Shown here: positions 1-8,910 of the stretch, in pieces | Numbering within the stretch: position 1 is the first letter of the stretch | How the letters are laid out: every line of letters begins with the position of its first letter | NCBI RefSeq assembly: GCF_001427985.1 | Contig: NZ_LMSA01000001.1 | Coordinates: 563,629 to 627,628, forward strand | Direction of reading: 5' to 3' | Origin: Knoellia sp. Soil729 | Lineage (GTDB): Bacteria; Actinomycetota; Actinomycetes; Actinomycetales; Dermatophilaceae | DNA length: 64,000 nucleotides | Notes under the pieces: model-generated | Database searches by the model: none | The model's input: the letters and a program-made list of their open reading frames with translations, nothing else | Told to the model about the DNA's origin: nothing | Position numbers and translations under genes: made by a program

Positions 1-2
1 GC

Positions 3-431
3 TACTACGACCCAGAGCCGTCCCAGTCGTGGATCTCGCGGGCCGAGCTGAGGTCCCTCACGGTCCTGGGGCAGAAGATCCCCGACGGCTCGGTGGTCGC
101 GGCCAACCCGTGGTCCGGAGGGAACTGGCTCGCGCTCGTGAGCGACGAGCGCATGCTCTACCCCACCGAGAAGGTCCTGTCGGGCAGCCGCGACCTGATC
201 GTGCTCGGCAAGCACCTCGACGAGGTGGCCTCGGACCCCGAGGTGTGCCGTCTGGCGCGGGAGCGTCAGGTGGACTATGCGATCACGGGTGGGCGCGTGG
301 CGACCAAGACCAAGGCGTCCCGGTCGGCCTACTCCGGGGTGGAGGGTGTGGGCGACGCGAAGGCCTGGGAAGAGGTGGCCGAGTCGGGCCCCTACCGGCT
401 CTACCGGCTCACCGGCTGCCAGACCCGCTGA
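3..431 (+). CDS. DUF6541-like integral membrane protein, C-terminal part only
   Basis: The reading frame is open from the window edge (frame of base 3) to a TGA at 429-431, so only the last 142 residues are present and the true start lies outside. The visible part is soluble and contains the stretch GSVVAANPWSGGNWLALVSD followed by DPEVCRLARERQVDYAITGG. This resembles the extracytoplasmic tail of actinobacterial DUF6541 multi-spanning proteins, which sit in cell-surface glycan loci and look like GT-C glycosyltransferases. The membrane segments would be upstream. The next genes encode teichoic-acid-type polymerases and a glycosyltransferase, which fits an envelope role. Family assignment rests on the tail only; function is inferred. 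Confidence 0.6.
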   Translation, partial: YYDPEPSQSWISRAELRSLTVLGQKIPDGSVVAANPWSGGNWLALVSDERMLYPTEKVLSGSRDLIVLGKHLDEVASDPEVCRLARERQVDYAITGGRVATKTKASRSAYSGVEGVGDAKAWEEVAESGPYRLYRLTGCQTR

Positions 432-450
432 CGACCGGAGCCGGTGACGG

Positions 451-1608
451 TCAGCTCGACAACGCCGCGGCGATCGCGGACTCGAAGCGCTCCGTCGCCG
501 CCCCCGGACTGACATCCCCGAAGTAGTGCTCGACGAGCTCGCCCCAGCCCGACGGCATACCCGTCATGACCGAACGCACCACGGACACCGCGTCGGGCGC
601 CTGCTCGACGTGCAGTCGCGGTGCCAGCTCGAGGAACGCCGTGGGCGGAACGCTCGCGAGGTCGTTGGCCGGCTGTGTGACGAGCAGGGGCTTTCCGGTG
701 GCCAGCCAGTCGTAGGCGACGGACGACACATCGGTGATGCACACGTCCGCGAACGCCGGCTGCCAGCCGTAGTCACTGACGTCGACCAGGTGGTCGGTGT
801 CCGCCAGGAGCGCCCGGATCTCGCCATCGGCCCGCCGGTGTGCCGAGGACACGGTCCCCGAGCGCGGGTGCGGCCGGTAGATGACCCGGAAGCCCCCGTC
901 GCGCAGGAGGGACCGGACGAGGGCGACGCCATGGGTGGGCAGGGAGCCGTAGGACATGCTCGGCCGGTCGCCCTCCCACGTCGGGGCGTAGAGCACCCGC
1001 ACCCTGTCGTCGCGTGGCCACTCGGGAGCACCCGCCCGCGCGTGGTCCAGCTGCGGGCGCCCGACCATCGGTGCGCGGGTCGTCGCGTCGAACCCGCGCA
1101 GCGCTCCCGAGAGCCGGTCGCGTCCCGCCTGCCCGGCCACGAACACGCGGTCGTAGGCCTTGTTCTGGTTGGACACGCTCGAGTCCTTGTCGCTCTCGCC
1201 GTGGCCGAGGTAGATGTGCACCGGGCCCGCGAAGCGCAGCATCCTGAAGTTCCGCTCGAGGTGGTTGACGTACAGGACGCCGCGCACCCCGGCCGCCACG
1301 AGCGCCTCGAGGTCCGGGGCGCCCTTGGCCAGGCGGACCGGCAGGTCGGTGGCATCCATGACCGCACGGGCACCGTCGGCCCGGGTGCAGACGATGACGA
1401 GCGGGAGGGTGCGGTCGAGGTGCTCGAGCACCGGGAGCCAGTCGACCAGCTGGTACAGCTCCACCGGGCCGCCGGCATAGAACACTGCCACCGGGAGGTC
1501 CGGCATCGGGTTGCGCTGCTTTGCCGCCGTCGCCGTGGCAGAGGCCCGCAGGTAGTTCGCGGCCTGCGTCTGGAGGGTTCGAGCGACGTGCGTGACCCGA
1601 CTCAGCAC
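451..1608 (-). CDS. CDP-glycerol glycerophosphotransferase family protein (TagF-like), single domain
   Basis: The 385-residue protein resembles the C-terminal catalytic domain of TagF-type polymerases, which transfer glycerol- or ribitol-phosphate from CDP-alcohols to wall or capsular polymers at the inner face of the membrane. Visible family landmarks are IYLGHGESDKD (equivalent of the HGTPLK histidine motif), VLYAPTWEG, YRPHPRSG and the loop TDVSSVAYDWLATGKP. I chose the GTG at 1608 because AAGGGAG lies about seven bases upstream; the frame stays open far beyond it, but that part is antisense to the neighbouring GT2 gene. The gene is divergent from that glycosyltransferase, with 141 bases between them. 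The acceptor and polymer are unknown. Confidence 0.85.
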   Translation of the reverse strand: MLSRVTHVARTLQTQAANYLRASATATAAKQRNPMPDLPVAVFYAGGPVELYQLVDWLPVLEHLDRTLPLVIVCTRADGARAVMDATDLPVRLAKGAPDLEALVAAGVRGVLYVNHLERNFRMLRFAGPVHIYLGHGESDKDSSVSNQNKAYDRVFVAGQAGRDRLSGALRGFDATTRAPMVGRPQLDHARAGAPEWPRDDRVRVLYAPTWEGDRPSMSYGSLPTHGVALVRSLLRDGGFRVIYRPHPRSGTVSSAHRRADGEIRALLADTDHLVDVSDYGWQPAFADVCITDVSSVAYDWLATGKPLLVTQPANDLASVPPTAFLELAPRLHVEQAPDAVSVVRSVMTGMPSGWGELVEHYFGDVSPGAATERFESAIAAALSS

Positions 1609-1749
1609 CAGAGCACTCCCTTCGAGAGGCGTTGGAGCGCCCGTGGCACACCCACGCTCAGCACAGTCCGCAGGAGACGCCACGGTAGCCTGCACCGAAC
1701 CTGTCGCGCGCCACCGGCGCCCCGACATCCGACCCCCGAGGAGGCCCCG

Positions 1750-2826
1750 GTGACTCGCGCGACAGCGGAGCGGCCGTTCGCGACCCGGACCCCGAAGGTG
1801 TCCTACGTGCTGCCCGTGCTCAACGACGCGGCCGCGCTCCACAAGGCCATCACGAGCGTGCTGGCGCAGGACTACCCCGGGGAGCAGGAGGTCGTCGTCG
1901 CCGTCGCCCCCTCGCACGACGGCACCCGGGCGGTCGCCGAGGAGCACAGCCGCGACGACCCACGGGTGCGCGTGGTCGACAACCCCGACACCGACATCCC
2001 GGCCGGGCTCAACCGTGCCGTCGCCGCCGCGGACGGCGAGGTCATCGTGCGTGTCGACGCCCACTCCGAGCTCCCCCCCGGATACACCCGGCGCATGGTC
2101 GAGACCCTGCGCCGCACCGGCGCGGCGAACGTCGGTGGCGTGATGCTGGCTCGGGGCAGCTCCGGGCTCCAGGCCTCCGTGGCCAGGGCCTACAACAGCG
2201 GGTTGGGCCTGGGTGGTGGCGCCTACCACGCCGGCACCGAGGAGGGTCCCGGCGAGTCGGCCTACCTCGGCGTCTTCCGCCGCAGCGACATCGAGCCGCT
2301 GGGCTGGTACGACGAGTCCCTGCGGCGCGGCGAGGACTACGAGCTCAACCAGCGGATCCTGGCGGCCGGACACCTCATCTGGTTCGTCCCCGATGTGCAG
2401 GTCGAGTACCGTCCGCGGGCCGGCTGGGGCTCGCTCGCCCGGCAGATGTATGCCACCGGGGTCTGGCGTGCCGAGATGGTGCGGCGCGCCCGCTCCACCC
2501 CACCGCGCTACCTCGCGGCTCCACTCGTGGTCGGTGGGCTCGGCGCCAGCCTGGCCGTGGGCGCTGCCCAGCTCGCTGGCGCCCCCAGATGGCCGTGGTC
2601 GGTGGTGCACACGGGTCCGATCGCGTATGCCGCCTTCCTCGCGTATGCCGGGCAGGCGATGGGCGGGCAGAGCGCCTCCGAACGTGTGCGCGACGCCGCG
2701 GCCGTGGCCACCATCCATCTCACCTGGGGCGCCGGTTTCCTCAAGGGCCTGGCCCTGGGCGCAGGCGCGACGGTCGACCGTTCCCGCGTCAGCCGCGGCG
2801 CCGGGCGCGCCCTGGGCCAACGCTGA
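1750..2826 (+). CDS. Family 2 glycosyltransferase with C-terminal membrane segments
   Basis: The N-terminal 230 residues form a GT-A fold: VSYVLPVLNDAAALHKAITS, a DVDA-like metal/nucleotide motif seen as RVDAHSE around residue 120, and a GEDYELNQRI acid/base-type motif near residue 200. The last 110 residues contain hydrophobic stretches (LVVGGLGASLAVGAAQLAG and a following AYAAFLAY), as in succinoglycan ExoA-like transferases that hand sugars to lipid carriers. GTG at 1750 follows a strong GAGGAGG sequence by four bases. The gene is flanked by TagF-like polymerases, so a role in a surface glycan is likely. Its 3' end overlaps the convergent TagF-like gene by 38 bases. Sugar donor and acceptor cannot be read from sequence. 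Confidence 0.85.
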   Translation: MTRATAERPFATRTPKVSYVLPVLNDAAALHKAITSVLAQDYPGEQEVVVAVAPSHDGTRAVAEEHSRDDPRVRVVDNPDTDIPAGLNRAVAAADGEVIVRVDAHSELPPGYTRRMVETLRRTGAANVGGVMLARGSSGLQASVARAYNSGLGLGGGAYHAGTEEGPGESAYLGVFRRSDIEPLGWYDESLRRGEDYELNQRILAAGHLIWFVPDVQVEYRPRAGWGSLARQMYATGVWRAEMVRRARSTPPRYLAAPLVVGGLGASLAVGAAQLAGAPRWPWSVVHTGPIAYAAFLAYAGQAMGGQSASERVRDAAAVATIHLTWGAGFLKGLALGAGATVDRSRVSRGAGRALGQR

Positions 2827-5104
2827 GCAGACGGTCGACGACCCTCCGGGATGCCTCACCGTCGTCGAGCGCGTTGAACTCGGCCTGCCACGAGGCATAC
2901 CTCGTGGCCCAGCGCTCCCGCTCCGCGGTCGCCGACAGCACGGCGTCGGCGCACTCGGACGCCGTGCGCACGAGCGGGCCCGGCGCTCTCGCACCGAGGT
3001 CCCAGTTGAGGCCACGGGTGGTCGATGAGTACTCCTCCTCGTCGGCGACGAAGAAGACCATCGGGCGGCCGGATGCGCTGAAGTCGAACATCACCGAGGA
3101 GTAGTCGGTGATGAGGACGTCCGCGGTCGCGAGGAGCGGACTCACGTCGGGCTCCCTGGTGACGTCAAGGACGCGTTCGCCGAGCGACTGCGTGCGCGCG
3201 TCCATGGTGCGGGCGTGACCGCGCACCAGCACGGTCCAGTCGGGCCCGAGGCGACGGGCGAGGTCGGCGACATCGAGGAGGTCCGGCGCGTCGAGGGCGT
3301 GGTCACGCCACGTGGGCGCATAGAGGACGACCTTGGGGGTCTTGATGCCGAGGCGGGAGCGGATGTCCCCGTCGTCACCGCGGGCGATGACGTCGTTGCG
3401 CGGGTAGCCCTCCACCCACATCGGGCGGGCAACGGCGTACGACCGGCGCAACAGCCGGGCTGCCGACGGGCTCTGCGCCAGCATCGCCGACCAGCGGGAG
3501 GACTGCTTGACGACGGCGGCGAACAGTCGCGGGGTCCGGCCCCGTCGCCCCAGGGCGATGCGCTTGAGCGGGGTGCCGTGCCAGGTCTGGAGCAGGAACT
3601 GGTCCCGACGGGGGCGCCAGTCGTCCTCGACCCAGTCGTTGAGGACCAACAGGTCCGCGGCGTCACGCGCGGCGAACCACTCGGGGGTTCCGCGTCGCAC
3701 CGCCTCGGCGCCGTGGGGAACGGTCACCGACGCATCGGTGACCGACCACGTCCGGCGGGCGGACGGCATACGCGCGGAGATCTCGCGGTCGAGGGCGGCC
3801 GGGTTGCACGAGACGTTGCGGCCGTGGAAGCTCTCGAAGAAGACCGTCCGCGGCCACTCCTCGAGCCGCTGTGCACCCGTGAGGGCGAGGACGCGGTCGA
3901 CCACCCGGGCGGCGGAACGACCGTCGCGGTGCGCGTGGAAGCGCTGGGCCACCCCGGCGGAGTGCGCCAGGGCCTCGGCCCGCGCCGGACCCTCCTCGAG
4001 GACAGCGGTGAGGCGTTCGAGCGCCTCGGCCCAGGTCCGCTGGACGGAGCCGCCAGCCGTGTCGGCATACGGCTCGTAGAGCCCGTGCTCGGCCGCATAG
4101 GTCACCTCGTCGGGAGCGAGATGCACGATGGGCCCGCCGGTAACGGCGTAGTCGACGAGGACCGATGAGAAGTCGGTGACGAGGGCATCGGCGGCGCTCA
4201 GCACGGCCATCACCTCGGGCTCCGCCTCGGATGCCAGCAGCCTGACCGCATCCGAGGTGTGGGTGTAGTCGCCGATGCCCAGAGGGTGTGGTCGCACGAC
4301 GAGGACAGCGTCGTGCTCGGCGAGCCAGGACTCGATGGCCTGCCACTCGGCGTGGGTCGGCACGACGGGATCGGCCCGTCCGTCGCGCCAGGTGGGCGCG
4401 AAGAGGACGACCCGGCGCTCACCCAGTGGGCCGACCGAGGACTCCAGCCGGGTGCGCGCCGCCCGGCGACGTTGCTCGGCGCCACCGCGGAAGAGCACGT
4501 CCGTCCTCGGCTCCCCCAGCACCTCGACCCGCCCCTCGGGGAGGCCGAAGGCGCCGCGGAGCCGGGGGACGACCAGCTCCGAACCGGCCGGCATCACGCC
4601 GATCCGGGACGTGCCACGTCGATACATGGCACCCATCAGCCGTCGTGCGGGAGCGATGCCGCCGATGATCGGCAGCCGCAGGGCCGCGGGGCTGTCCAGG
4701 TGCATGCGCTTGAGCGGGCTGCCGTGCCAGAGGTTGACCACGAGCGCACCACGGCTGCCGAAGCGACTCGCGTCGCCGAAGCCGTGCGTCACCACGACGA
4801 CGTCCGCCCGCAGGGCACGCCAGAACGCGCGCCACGAACCGTGGTCGAGGACGTCGGCACCGATTGCCCGTGCCGCGCGGGCCTCTCCGGCAGAGCGCGC
4901 GAGCCACGTCACCCGCGGCGGCGCGGGGCGGGACAGCGCCTCGACGAGGAGGGCACGGGCCCCGTCGTTGACCCCGAGAGCGCTTCCGACCACCCACGAG
5001 CCGCGACGGCGCGGGACGAGCCGGCTGAGGAGGTCACCGCCCAGGTAGCGCGGCAGGGCCAGCAACTTCGAGGCGTTGTTGCGGGCGAAGGCGTTGTCGG
5101 GCAC
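2789..5104 (-). CDS. Tandem two-domain TagF-like CDP-glycerol glycerophosphotransferase
   Basis: The 771-residue protein has two copies of the TagF catalytic domain in a row. Copy 1 (about 90-400) has NLWHGSPLKRM, FAPTWRDGR, VVRPHPLG and TDFSSVLVDY. Copy 2 (about 415-765) has LLQTWHGTPLKRIALG, YAPTWRDH, VRGHART and TDYSSVMFDF. Each copy thus keeps the histidine and the D-SS loop that bind the CDP-alcohol, so both look active. Usual TagF proteins have one such domain after a membrane-binding region. The product is probably a polyol-phosphate polymer, or the protein adds two different units. It is convergent with the GT2 gene (38 bases shared) and divergent from the LCP gene, which would attach such polymers to peptidoglycan. 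Confidence 0.88.
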   Translation of the reverse strand: MPDNAFARNNASKLLALPRYLGGDLLSRLVPRRRGSWVVGSALGVNDGARALLVEALSRPAPPRVTWLARSAGEARAARAIGADVLDHGSWRAFWRALRADVVVVTHGFGDASRFGSRGALVVNLWHGSPLKRMHLDSPAALRLPIIGGIAPARRLMGAMYRRGTSRIGVMPAGSELVVPRLRGAFGLPEGRVEVLGEPRTDVLFRGGAEQRRRAARTRLESSVGPLGERRVVLFAPTWRDGRADPVVPTHAEWQAIESWLAEHDAVLVVRPHPLGIGDYTHTSDAVRLLASEAEPEVMAVLSAADALVTDFSSVLVDYAVTGGPIVHLAPDEVTYAAEHGLYEPYADTAGGSVQRTWAEALERLTAVLEEGPARAEALAHSAGVAQRFHAHRDGRSAARVVDRVLALTGAQRLEEWPRTVFFESFHGRNVSCNPAALDREISARMPSARRTWSVTDASVTVPHGAEAVRRGTPEWFAARDAADLLVLNDWVEDDWRPRRDQFLLQTWHGTPLKRIALGRRGRTPRLFAAVVKQSSRWSAMLAQSPSAARLLRRSYAVARPMWVEGYPRNDVIARGDDGDIRSRLGIKTPKVVLYAPTWRDHALDAPDLLDVADLARRLGPDWTVLVRGHARTMDARTQSLGERVLDVTREPDVSPLLATADVLITDYSSVMFDFSASGRPMVFFVADEEEYSSTTRGLNWDLGARAPGPLVRTASECADAVLSATAERERWATRYASWQAEFNALDDGEASRRVVDRLLSVGPGRARRRG

Positions 5105-5191
5105 GGCTCGATCATCCCTCAGGGCAGCTGGGCCGAAACGTCCGCAGGGGTCGGCGCGCCGTTTTGCTTCGGTGGCCGGCGTCGGCAGAGT

Positions 5192-6469
5192 ATGGGGCCC
5201 GTGCCCGAACGCCCGCCTCGACGAGACGACGCCCGGCCGATCCCGCAGCGGGGTGGGCCGGCTCGTCCGAACCCGGACGAGGACGTCGAGGACGACGTCT
5301 TCACCGTCGACACCCGCGGCCGGCGACCGGGCCGGACGTCACGCCCAGCCCGTTCGGCACGTGGTGAGCGGTCCCAGCGCCCCGAACGGCCGATCCCCCC
5401 GACGCGCCGACCGGACCCCCGACGTCAGCCCCCACCGGGCGGTCGCCGGCCCGTCGCGGAGCCCCTGGAGGACCAGCAGCCCCGCCCGCGCCGCCGTCGT
5501 CGGTGGTGGCGGCTCGTCCCCCTCGTCCTCCTGCTCTGGCTGGCCTTCCTGGTCGCCACCCCGCTCCACGCGTGGAGCACGGTGTCGCGCGTCGACGCCG
5601 CACCGGCGGGGAGTCGTCCTGCCCAGACGCCGGGCGACACCTACCTGCTCGTCGGCTCGGACGCCCGCGACGACCTGACCGCGGCGGAGCGCAAGGAGCT
5701 CGGCACCGGCTCGGCCGACGGCCGACGCACCGACTCGATCATGCTCATCCACGTGCCCTCCGGTGGCGGCAAGTCGGCCATCATCTCGATCCCGCGCGAC
5801 AGCTACATGCCGATCCCCGGGCACGGCAGCAACAAGGTCAACGCGGCCTACTCCATCGGCGGCCCACAGCTCCTCGTCGAGACCCTCGAGCAGGTCACCG
5901 ACCTGCGCATCGACGGCTACCTCGAGATCGGCTTCGGCGGGTTCGCGTCCGTCGTCAACAGCCTGGGCGGCGTCGACATCTGTGTCCCCTTCACAATGAA
6001 GGACAAGTTCGCCCACATCAACCTCAAGAAGGGCTGCCAGACGCTCGACGGCAAGAACGCCCTGGGCTTCGTGCGCGCCCGGCACTCCGACCCCCGCGGC
6101 GACATCGGCCGGGCCGAGCGACAGCGGCAGTTCCTCGGGGCCATCATGAAGGGGGCAGCGACCCCGTCGACCGTGCTCAACCCGTTCCGCTACTGGTCGT
6201 TCACGCACACCGCTGCGCAGGCTGTGGGTGTCGGGAAGGACACGTCGCTCAAGGACGCTGCCAACATCCTGCTGGCCATGCGCGGCGCCAGCAACGACTC
6301 GACGCTCAGCCTGACCGTTCCCCTGCAGGACCTCGGCTACCGCACCCGCGCCGGGCTGGCCGTGAAGTGGGACAGCGAGCGGGCCAAGGCCCTGTTCACG
6401 ATGCTGCGCGAGGACCAGCCGCTCGAGGCCCCGCCTGCCGGGACCGACGGCAAGCCGAGCGGCGGCTGA
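5192..6469 (+). CDS. LytR-CpsA-Psr (LCP) family glycopolymer ligase
   Basis: LCP enzymes move undecaprenyl-linked teichoic acids, arabinogalactan or capsule onto peptidoglycan outside the membrane. The 425-residue protein begins with a long Arg/Pro-rich cytoplasmic region (about 105 residues), then one membrane anchor (LVPLVLLLWLAFLVATPLHA, about 110-130), then the LCP domain: YLLVGSDARDD, GRRTDSIMLIHV, SIPRDSYMPI, NKVNAAYSIGGP and RARHSDPRGDIGRAERQRQF, which contain the conserved Arg and Asp residues that bind the lipid pyrophosphate. ATG 5192 is chosen; a GTG at 5201 is a close alternative, and neither has a clear ribosome binding site. It lies divergent from the tandem TagF gene, whose product it may anchor. 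M. tuberculosis has an LCP gene at the equivalent place (Rv3267). Confidence 0.9.
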   Translation: MGPVPERPPRRDDARPIPQRGGPARPNPDEDVEDDVFTVDTRGRRPGRTSRPARSARGERSQRPERPIPPTRRPDPRRQPPPGGRRPVAEPLEDQQPRPRRRRRWWRLVPLVLLLWLAFLVATPLHAWSTVSRVDAAPAGSRPAQTPGDTYLLVGSDARDDLTAAERKELGTGSADGRRTDSIMLIHVPSGGGKSAIISIPRDSYMPIPGHGSNKVNAAYSIGGPQLLVETLEQVTDLRIDGYLEIGFGGFASVVNSLGGVDICVPFTMKDKFAHINLKKGCQTLDGKNALGFVRARHSDPRGDIGRAERQRQFLGAIMKGAATPSTVLNPFRYWSFTHTAAQAVGVGKDTSLKDAANILLAMRGASNDSTLSLTVPLQDLGYRTRAGLAVKWDSERAKALFTMLREDQPLEAPPAGTDGKPSGG

Positions 6470-6562
6470 GCAGCCCGGCAGTCACGACAGCCAGGGCGTC
6501 CGTCGAAATAGGACGACATGCCCGGCCCGCGCGTTGTGGACCGGCGTGTCGCACAACCTCGA

Positions 6563-6581
6563 CCCACCTCGACGAGGTGGG
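6563..6581. terminator. Hairpin between convergent LCP and fadE25-like genes
   Basis: CCCACCTC and GAGGTGGG form a perfect 8-bp stem with a three-base loop. It lies in the 141-base gap where the LCP gene and the acyl-CoA dehydrogenase gene end facing each other, so it could stop transcription from both sides. There is no clear T-tract. The same gap also carries GGCGTGTC and CGGACGGCATACC, words shared with the intergenic repeats found at 17.3 and 19.1 kb. Confidence 0.5.
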
Positions 6582-6610
6582 CGGACGGCATACCGAAGGC
6601 TTGGTGGGCG

Positions 6611-7777
6611 TCAGCCCTTGAGCAGCTGACGGGCCATGACGATGCGCTGCACCTGGTTGGTGCCCTCGTAGATCTGGGTGATCTTGGCGTCGCGCATCAT
6701 CCGCTCGAGCGGGAAGTCGCGGGTGTAGCCCGCGCCGCCGAGGAGCTGGACCGCCTCGGTGGTCACCTTCATCGCGACGTCGGAGGCAAAGCACTTGGCC
6801 GCGGCCCCGAAGAAGGACAGGTCGGCGTCACCGCGCTCGGACTTCGCCGCGGCGACGTAGACCATCTGGCGGGCAGCCTCGAGCTCCATGGCCATGTCGG
6901 CGAGCAGGAACTGGATGCCCTGGAAGTCGGCGATGCGCTTGCCGAACTGCTTGCGCTCCTTGACATAGGCCAGCGACTGGTCGAGCGCGCCCTGGGCGAT
7001 GCCGACGGCCTGGGCGCCGATCGTGACCCGGGTGTGGTCCAGGGTGCGCAGCGCGATCTTGAGGCCCTCGCCGGGAGCGCCGATGATGCGGTCCCCGGGG
7101 ATGCGCACGTTGTCGAAGATCAGCTCCCGGGTGGGACTGCCCTTGATGCCGAGCTTGCGCTCCTTCTCACCGAAGGTGAAGCCCTCGTCGGACTTCTCGA
7201 CGACGAAGGCGCTGATGTTGTTGCCGCGTCCGCCGTCGGGGTCGGTGACCGCGAGCACCGTGTAGTAGTCGGAGACACCGGCGTTCGTGATCCACGACTT
7301 CTGCCCGTTCAGGATCCAGTCGTCGCCGTCAGGCTTGGCACGGCACTTCATCGCGGCCGTGTCGGAGCCGGCCTCACGCTCGGACAGCCCGTACGAGAAC
7401 GACGTCCTGCCCTCGGCCAACGGGGTGAGGTAGGTGCGCTTGAGCTCCTCGGAGCCAGCGAGGATGACCGGCATGGAGCCGAGCTTGTTGACCGCGGGGA
7501 TGAGCGAGGAGCTGGCACAGACGCGGGCGACCTCCTCGATGACGATGCAGGTGGCGAGCGCATCCGCACCGACGCCGCCGTACTCCTCAGCGACGTGCGG
7601 TGCAAAGAAGTCGGACGCGACGAGGGCGTCGTGCGCCTCCTGCGGGTAGCGCGACTCCTCGTCGACGGCAGCCGCGAACGGCGCGATCTTGGCCTCCGCC
7701 ACGTCCCGGACCGCGGCGCGGATCGCCTCGTGGTCCTCGTTGACCTGGAACAGGGGGAAGTCGCTCGATGCAGTCAC
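6611..7777 (-). CDS. fadE25: Acyl-CoA dehydrogenase, FadE25-like
   Basis: This FAD enzyme should oxidise acyl-CoA to the trans-2-enoyl-CoA and pass electrons to ETF. The 388 residues cover the N-terminal helical, middle beta and C-terminal helical domains. Motifs: YALSEREAGSDA-type segment seen as YGLSEREAGSDTAAM (about 130), GQKSWITNAG, KLGIKGSPTREL, and the catalytic base in QIYEGTNQVQ (Glu at about 371). From memory of the family it closely resembles M. tuberculosis FadE25 (Rv3274c), which also sits next to purE-purK. Start GTG 7777 is preceded by TAGGAT and six bases, a leaderless pattern. Substrate chain length cannot be read from the sequence. Confidence 0.92.
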   Translation of the reverse strand: MTASSDFPLFQVNEDHEAIRAAVRDVAEAKIAPFAAAVDEESRYPQEAHDALVASDFFAPHVAEEYGGVGADALATCIVIEEVARVCASSSLIPAVNKLGSMPVILAGSEELKRTYLTPLAEGRTSFSYGLSEREAGSDTAAMKCRAKPDGDDWILNGQKSWITNAGVSDYYTVLAVTDPDGGRGNNISAFVVEKSDEGFTFGEKERKLGIKGSPTRELIFDNVRIPGDRIIGAPGEGLKIALRTLDHTRVTIGAQAVGIAQGALDQSLAYVKERKQFGKRIADFQGIQFLLADMAMELEAARQMVYVAAAKSERGDADLSFFGAAAKCFASDVAMKVTTEAVQLLGGAGYTRDFPLERMMRDAKITQIYEGTNQVQRIVMARQLLKG

Positions 7778-7838
7778 CCGTCGATCCTAACGAGGGCGTA
7801 TGCCGTCCCCCCGCCGGTTGCGGTGTGGGACCGGACAC

Positions 7839-8855
7839 TCAGCGCAGCGCCGGGATGACCTCCCGCTCGAACAGCTCGACGCCCGAGAGGTCGTAGGCCG
7901 ACTCCATGAAGTTCGTGATCGCATACGTCATGCCGAGGTCCTGCATGTCGGCGAGCGCGCTGGCCACTTGGTCGGGCGTGCCGACGGCCGGGCCTTCACG
8001 GTTGGCCTTCATCGTCCGGGCGACGGCGTCCTCGGGCACGCCGGCGCTGCGGAGGTGGTTCTCGATCCAGGCCAGCCGCTCCTGCACCTCCTTCTCGTCA
8101 CGACCGATGACGACGTTGAAGTCGGTGGACCGCGTGATGGTGTCGAAGTCACGGCCCACGTCCGCGCAGTGCTGCTTGAGGATCTCGCTCTTGCGCTTGA
8201 AGGTCTCGGCGTCGGCGCCGAAGTTGGTGTAGTCGGCGTACTCGGCCGCGATCCGCAACGTCTTGCGCTCACCACCACCGGCGATCCAGATGGGGATGCC
8301 GTTGCGCTCGGAACCGTCGAAGGCGGTGCCCTGCAAGGGCCGGGGGAAGCACATGGCGCCGTCGACCTGGTAGTGCTCCCCGGCATACGTCGCGGTTCCG
8401 GTGGTCCACATCTGACGGAAGATCTCGACGCCCTCGCGCAGGCGGGCGAGCCGCTCGCCCGCACCCGGGAAGCCGTAGCCGTAGGCGCGCCACTCGTGCT
8501 CGTACCAGCCGGCGCCGATGCCCATCTCGAGGCGCCCCTCGGAGATGACGTCGATCGTGGCGGCGACCTTGGCGAGGTAGGCCGGGTTGCGGTAGCTCAT
8601 GCACGTGCACATCTGACCGATGCGGACCCGCCCGGTCACCGCGGCGAAGGCCGACATGAGCGACCAGGCTTCATGCACGGCCTCCTCCGTCGGGTGCGGG
8701 ACGGGGTGGAAGTGGTCGAAGACCCAGATCGACTCCCAGTCGCGTATGCCGTCCGCCCGCCTCGCGAGCCCCGCCATCACCCCCCAGTGCTGGGCCGGCT
8801 CGATGCCGACGAGGTCATGACGCCAACCCTGGGGAATGAAGAGACCGAATCGCAT
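7839..8855 (-). CDS. LLM class (luciferase-like) F420-dependent oxidoreductase
   Basis: The 338-residue protein is a bacterial-luciferase-like TIM barrel. Landmarks are RFGLFIPQGW at the N terminus, ESIWVFDHFHPVP (about 40-55), RVRIGQMCTCMSYRNPAYLAKVAATIDVISEGRLEMGIGAGW split over 75-120, and IPIWIAGGGERKTLRIAAEYAD (about 190-210), which line the flavin/F420 pocket. Such proteins usually reduce or oxidise small molecules with F420 in actinobacteria; the substrate is unknown. The start ATG 8855 follows GGTGGGGG. The frame is open 22 codons further upstream, but that part would overlap the promoter area of the divergent CoA-binding gene. It is probably co-oriented with, but not tightly linked to, the FadE25 gene (61-base gap). 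Confidence 0.88.
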   Translation of the reverse strand: MRFGLFIPQGWRHDLVGIEPAQHWGVMAGLARRADGIRDWESIWVFDHFHPVPHPTEEAVHEAWSLMSAFAAVTGRVRIGQMCTCMSYRNPAYLAKVAATIDVISEGRLEMGIGAGWYEHEWRAYGYGFPGAGERLARLREGVEIFRQMWTTGTATYAGEHYQVDGAMCFPRPLQGTAFDGSERNGIPIWIAGGGERKTLRIAAEYADYTNFGADAETFKRKSEILKQHCADVGRDFDTITRSTDFNVVIGRDEKEVQERLAWIENHLRSAGVPEDAVARTMKANREGPAVGTPDQVASALADMQDLGMTYAITNFMESAYDLSGVELFEREVIPALR

Positions 8856-8910
8856 ACCCCCACCCAACCCGCCCTCCCTCTCCCCCGCAAGTCCCCTCGC
8901 GGAGGGCATG

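Noticed and set aside
451-3015. An 854-codon open frame on the minus strand covering the TagF-like gene and running on antisense to the GT2 gene
   Set aside because: Beyond 1608 the translation is not protein-like and is antisense to a clear glycosyltransferase; GC-rich third positions keep antisense frames open. Only the part from GTG 1608 is kept.
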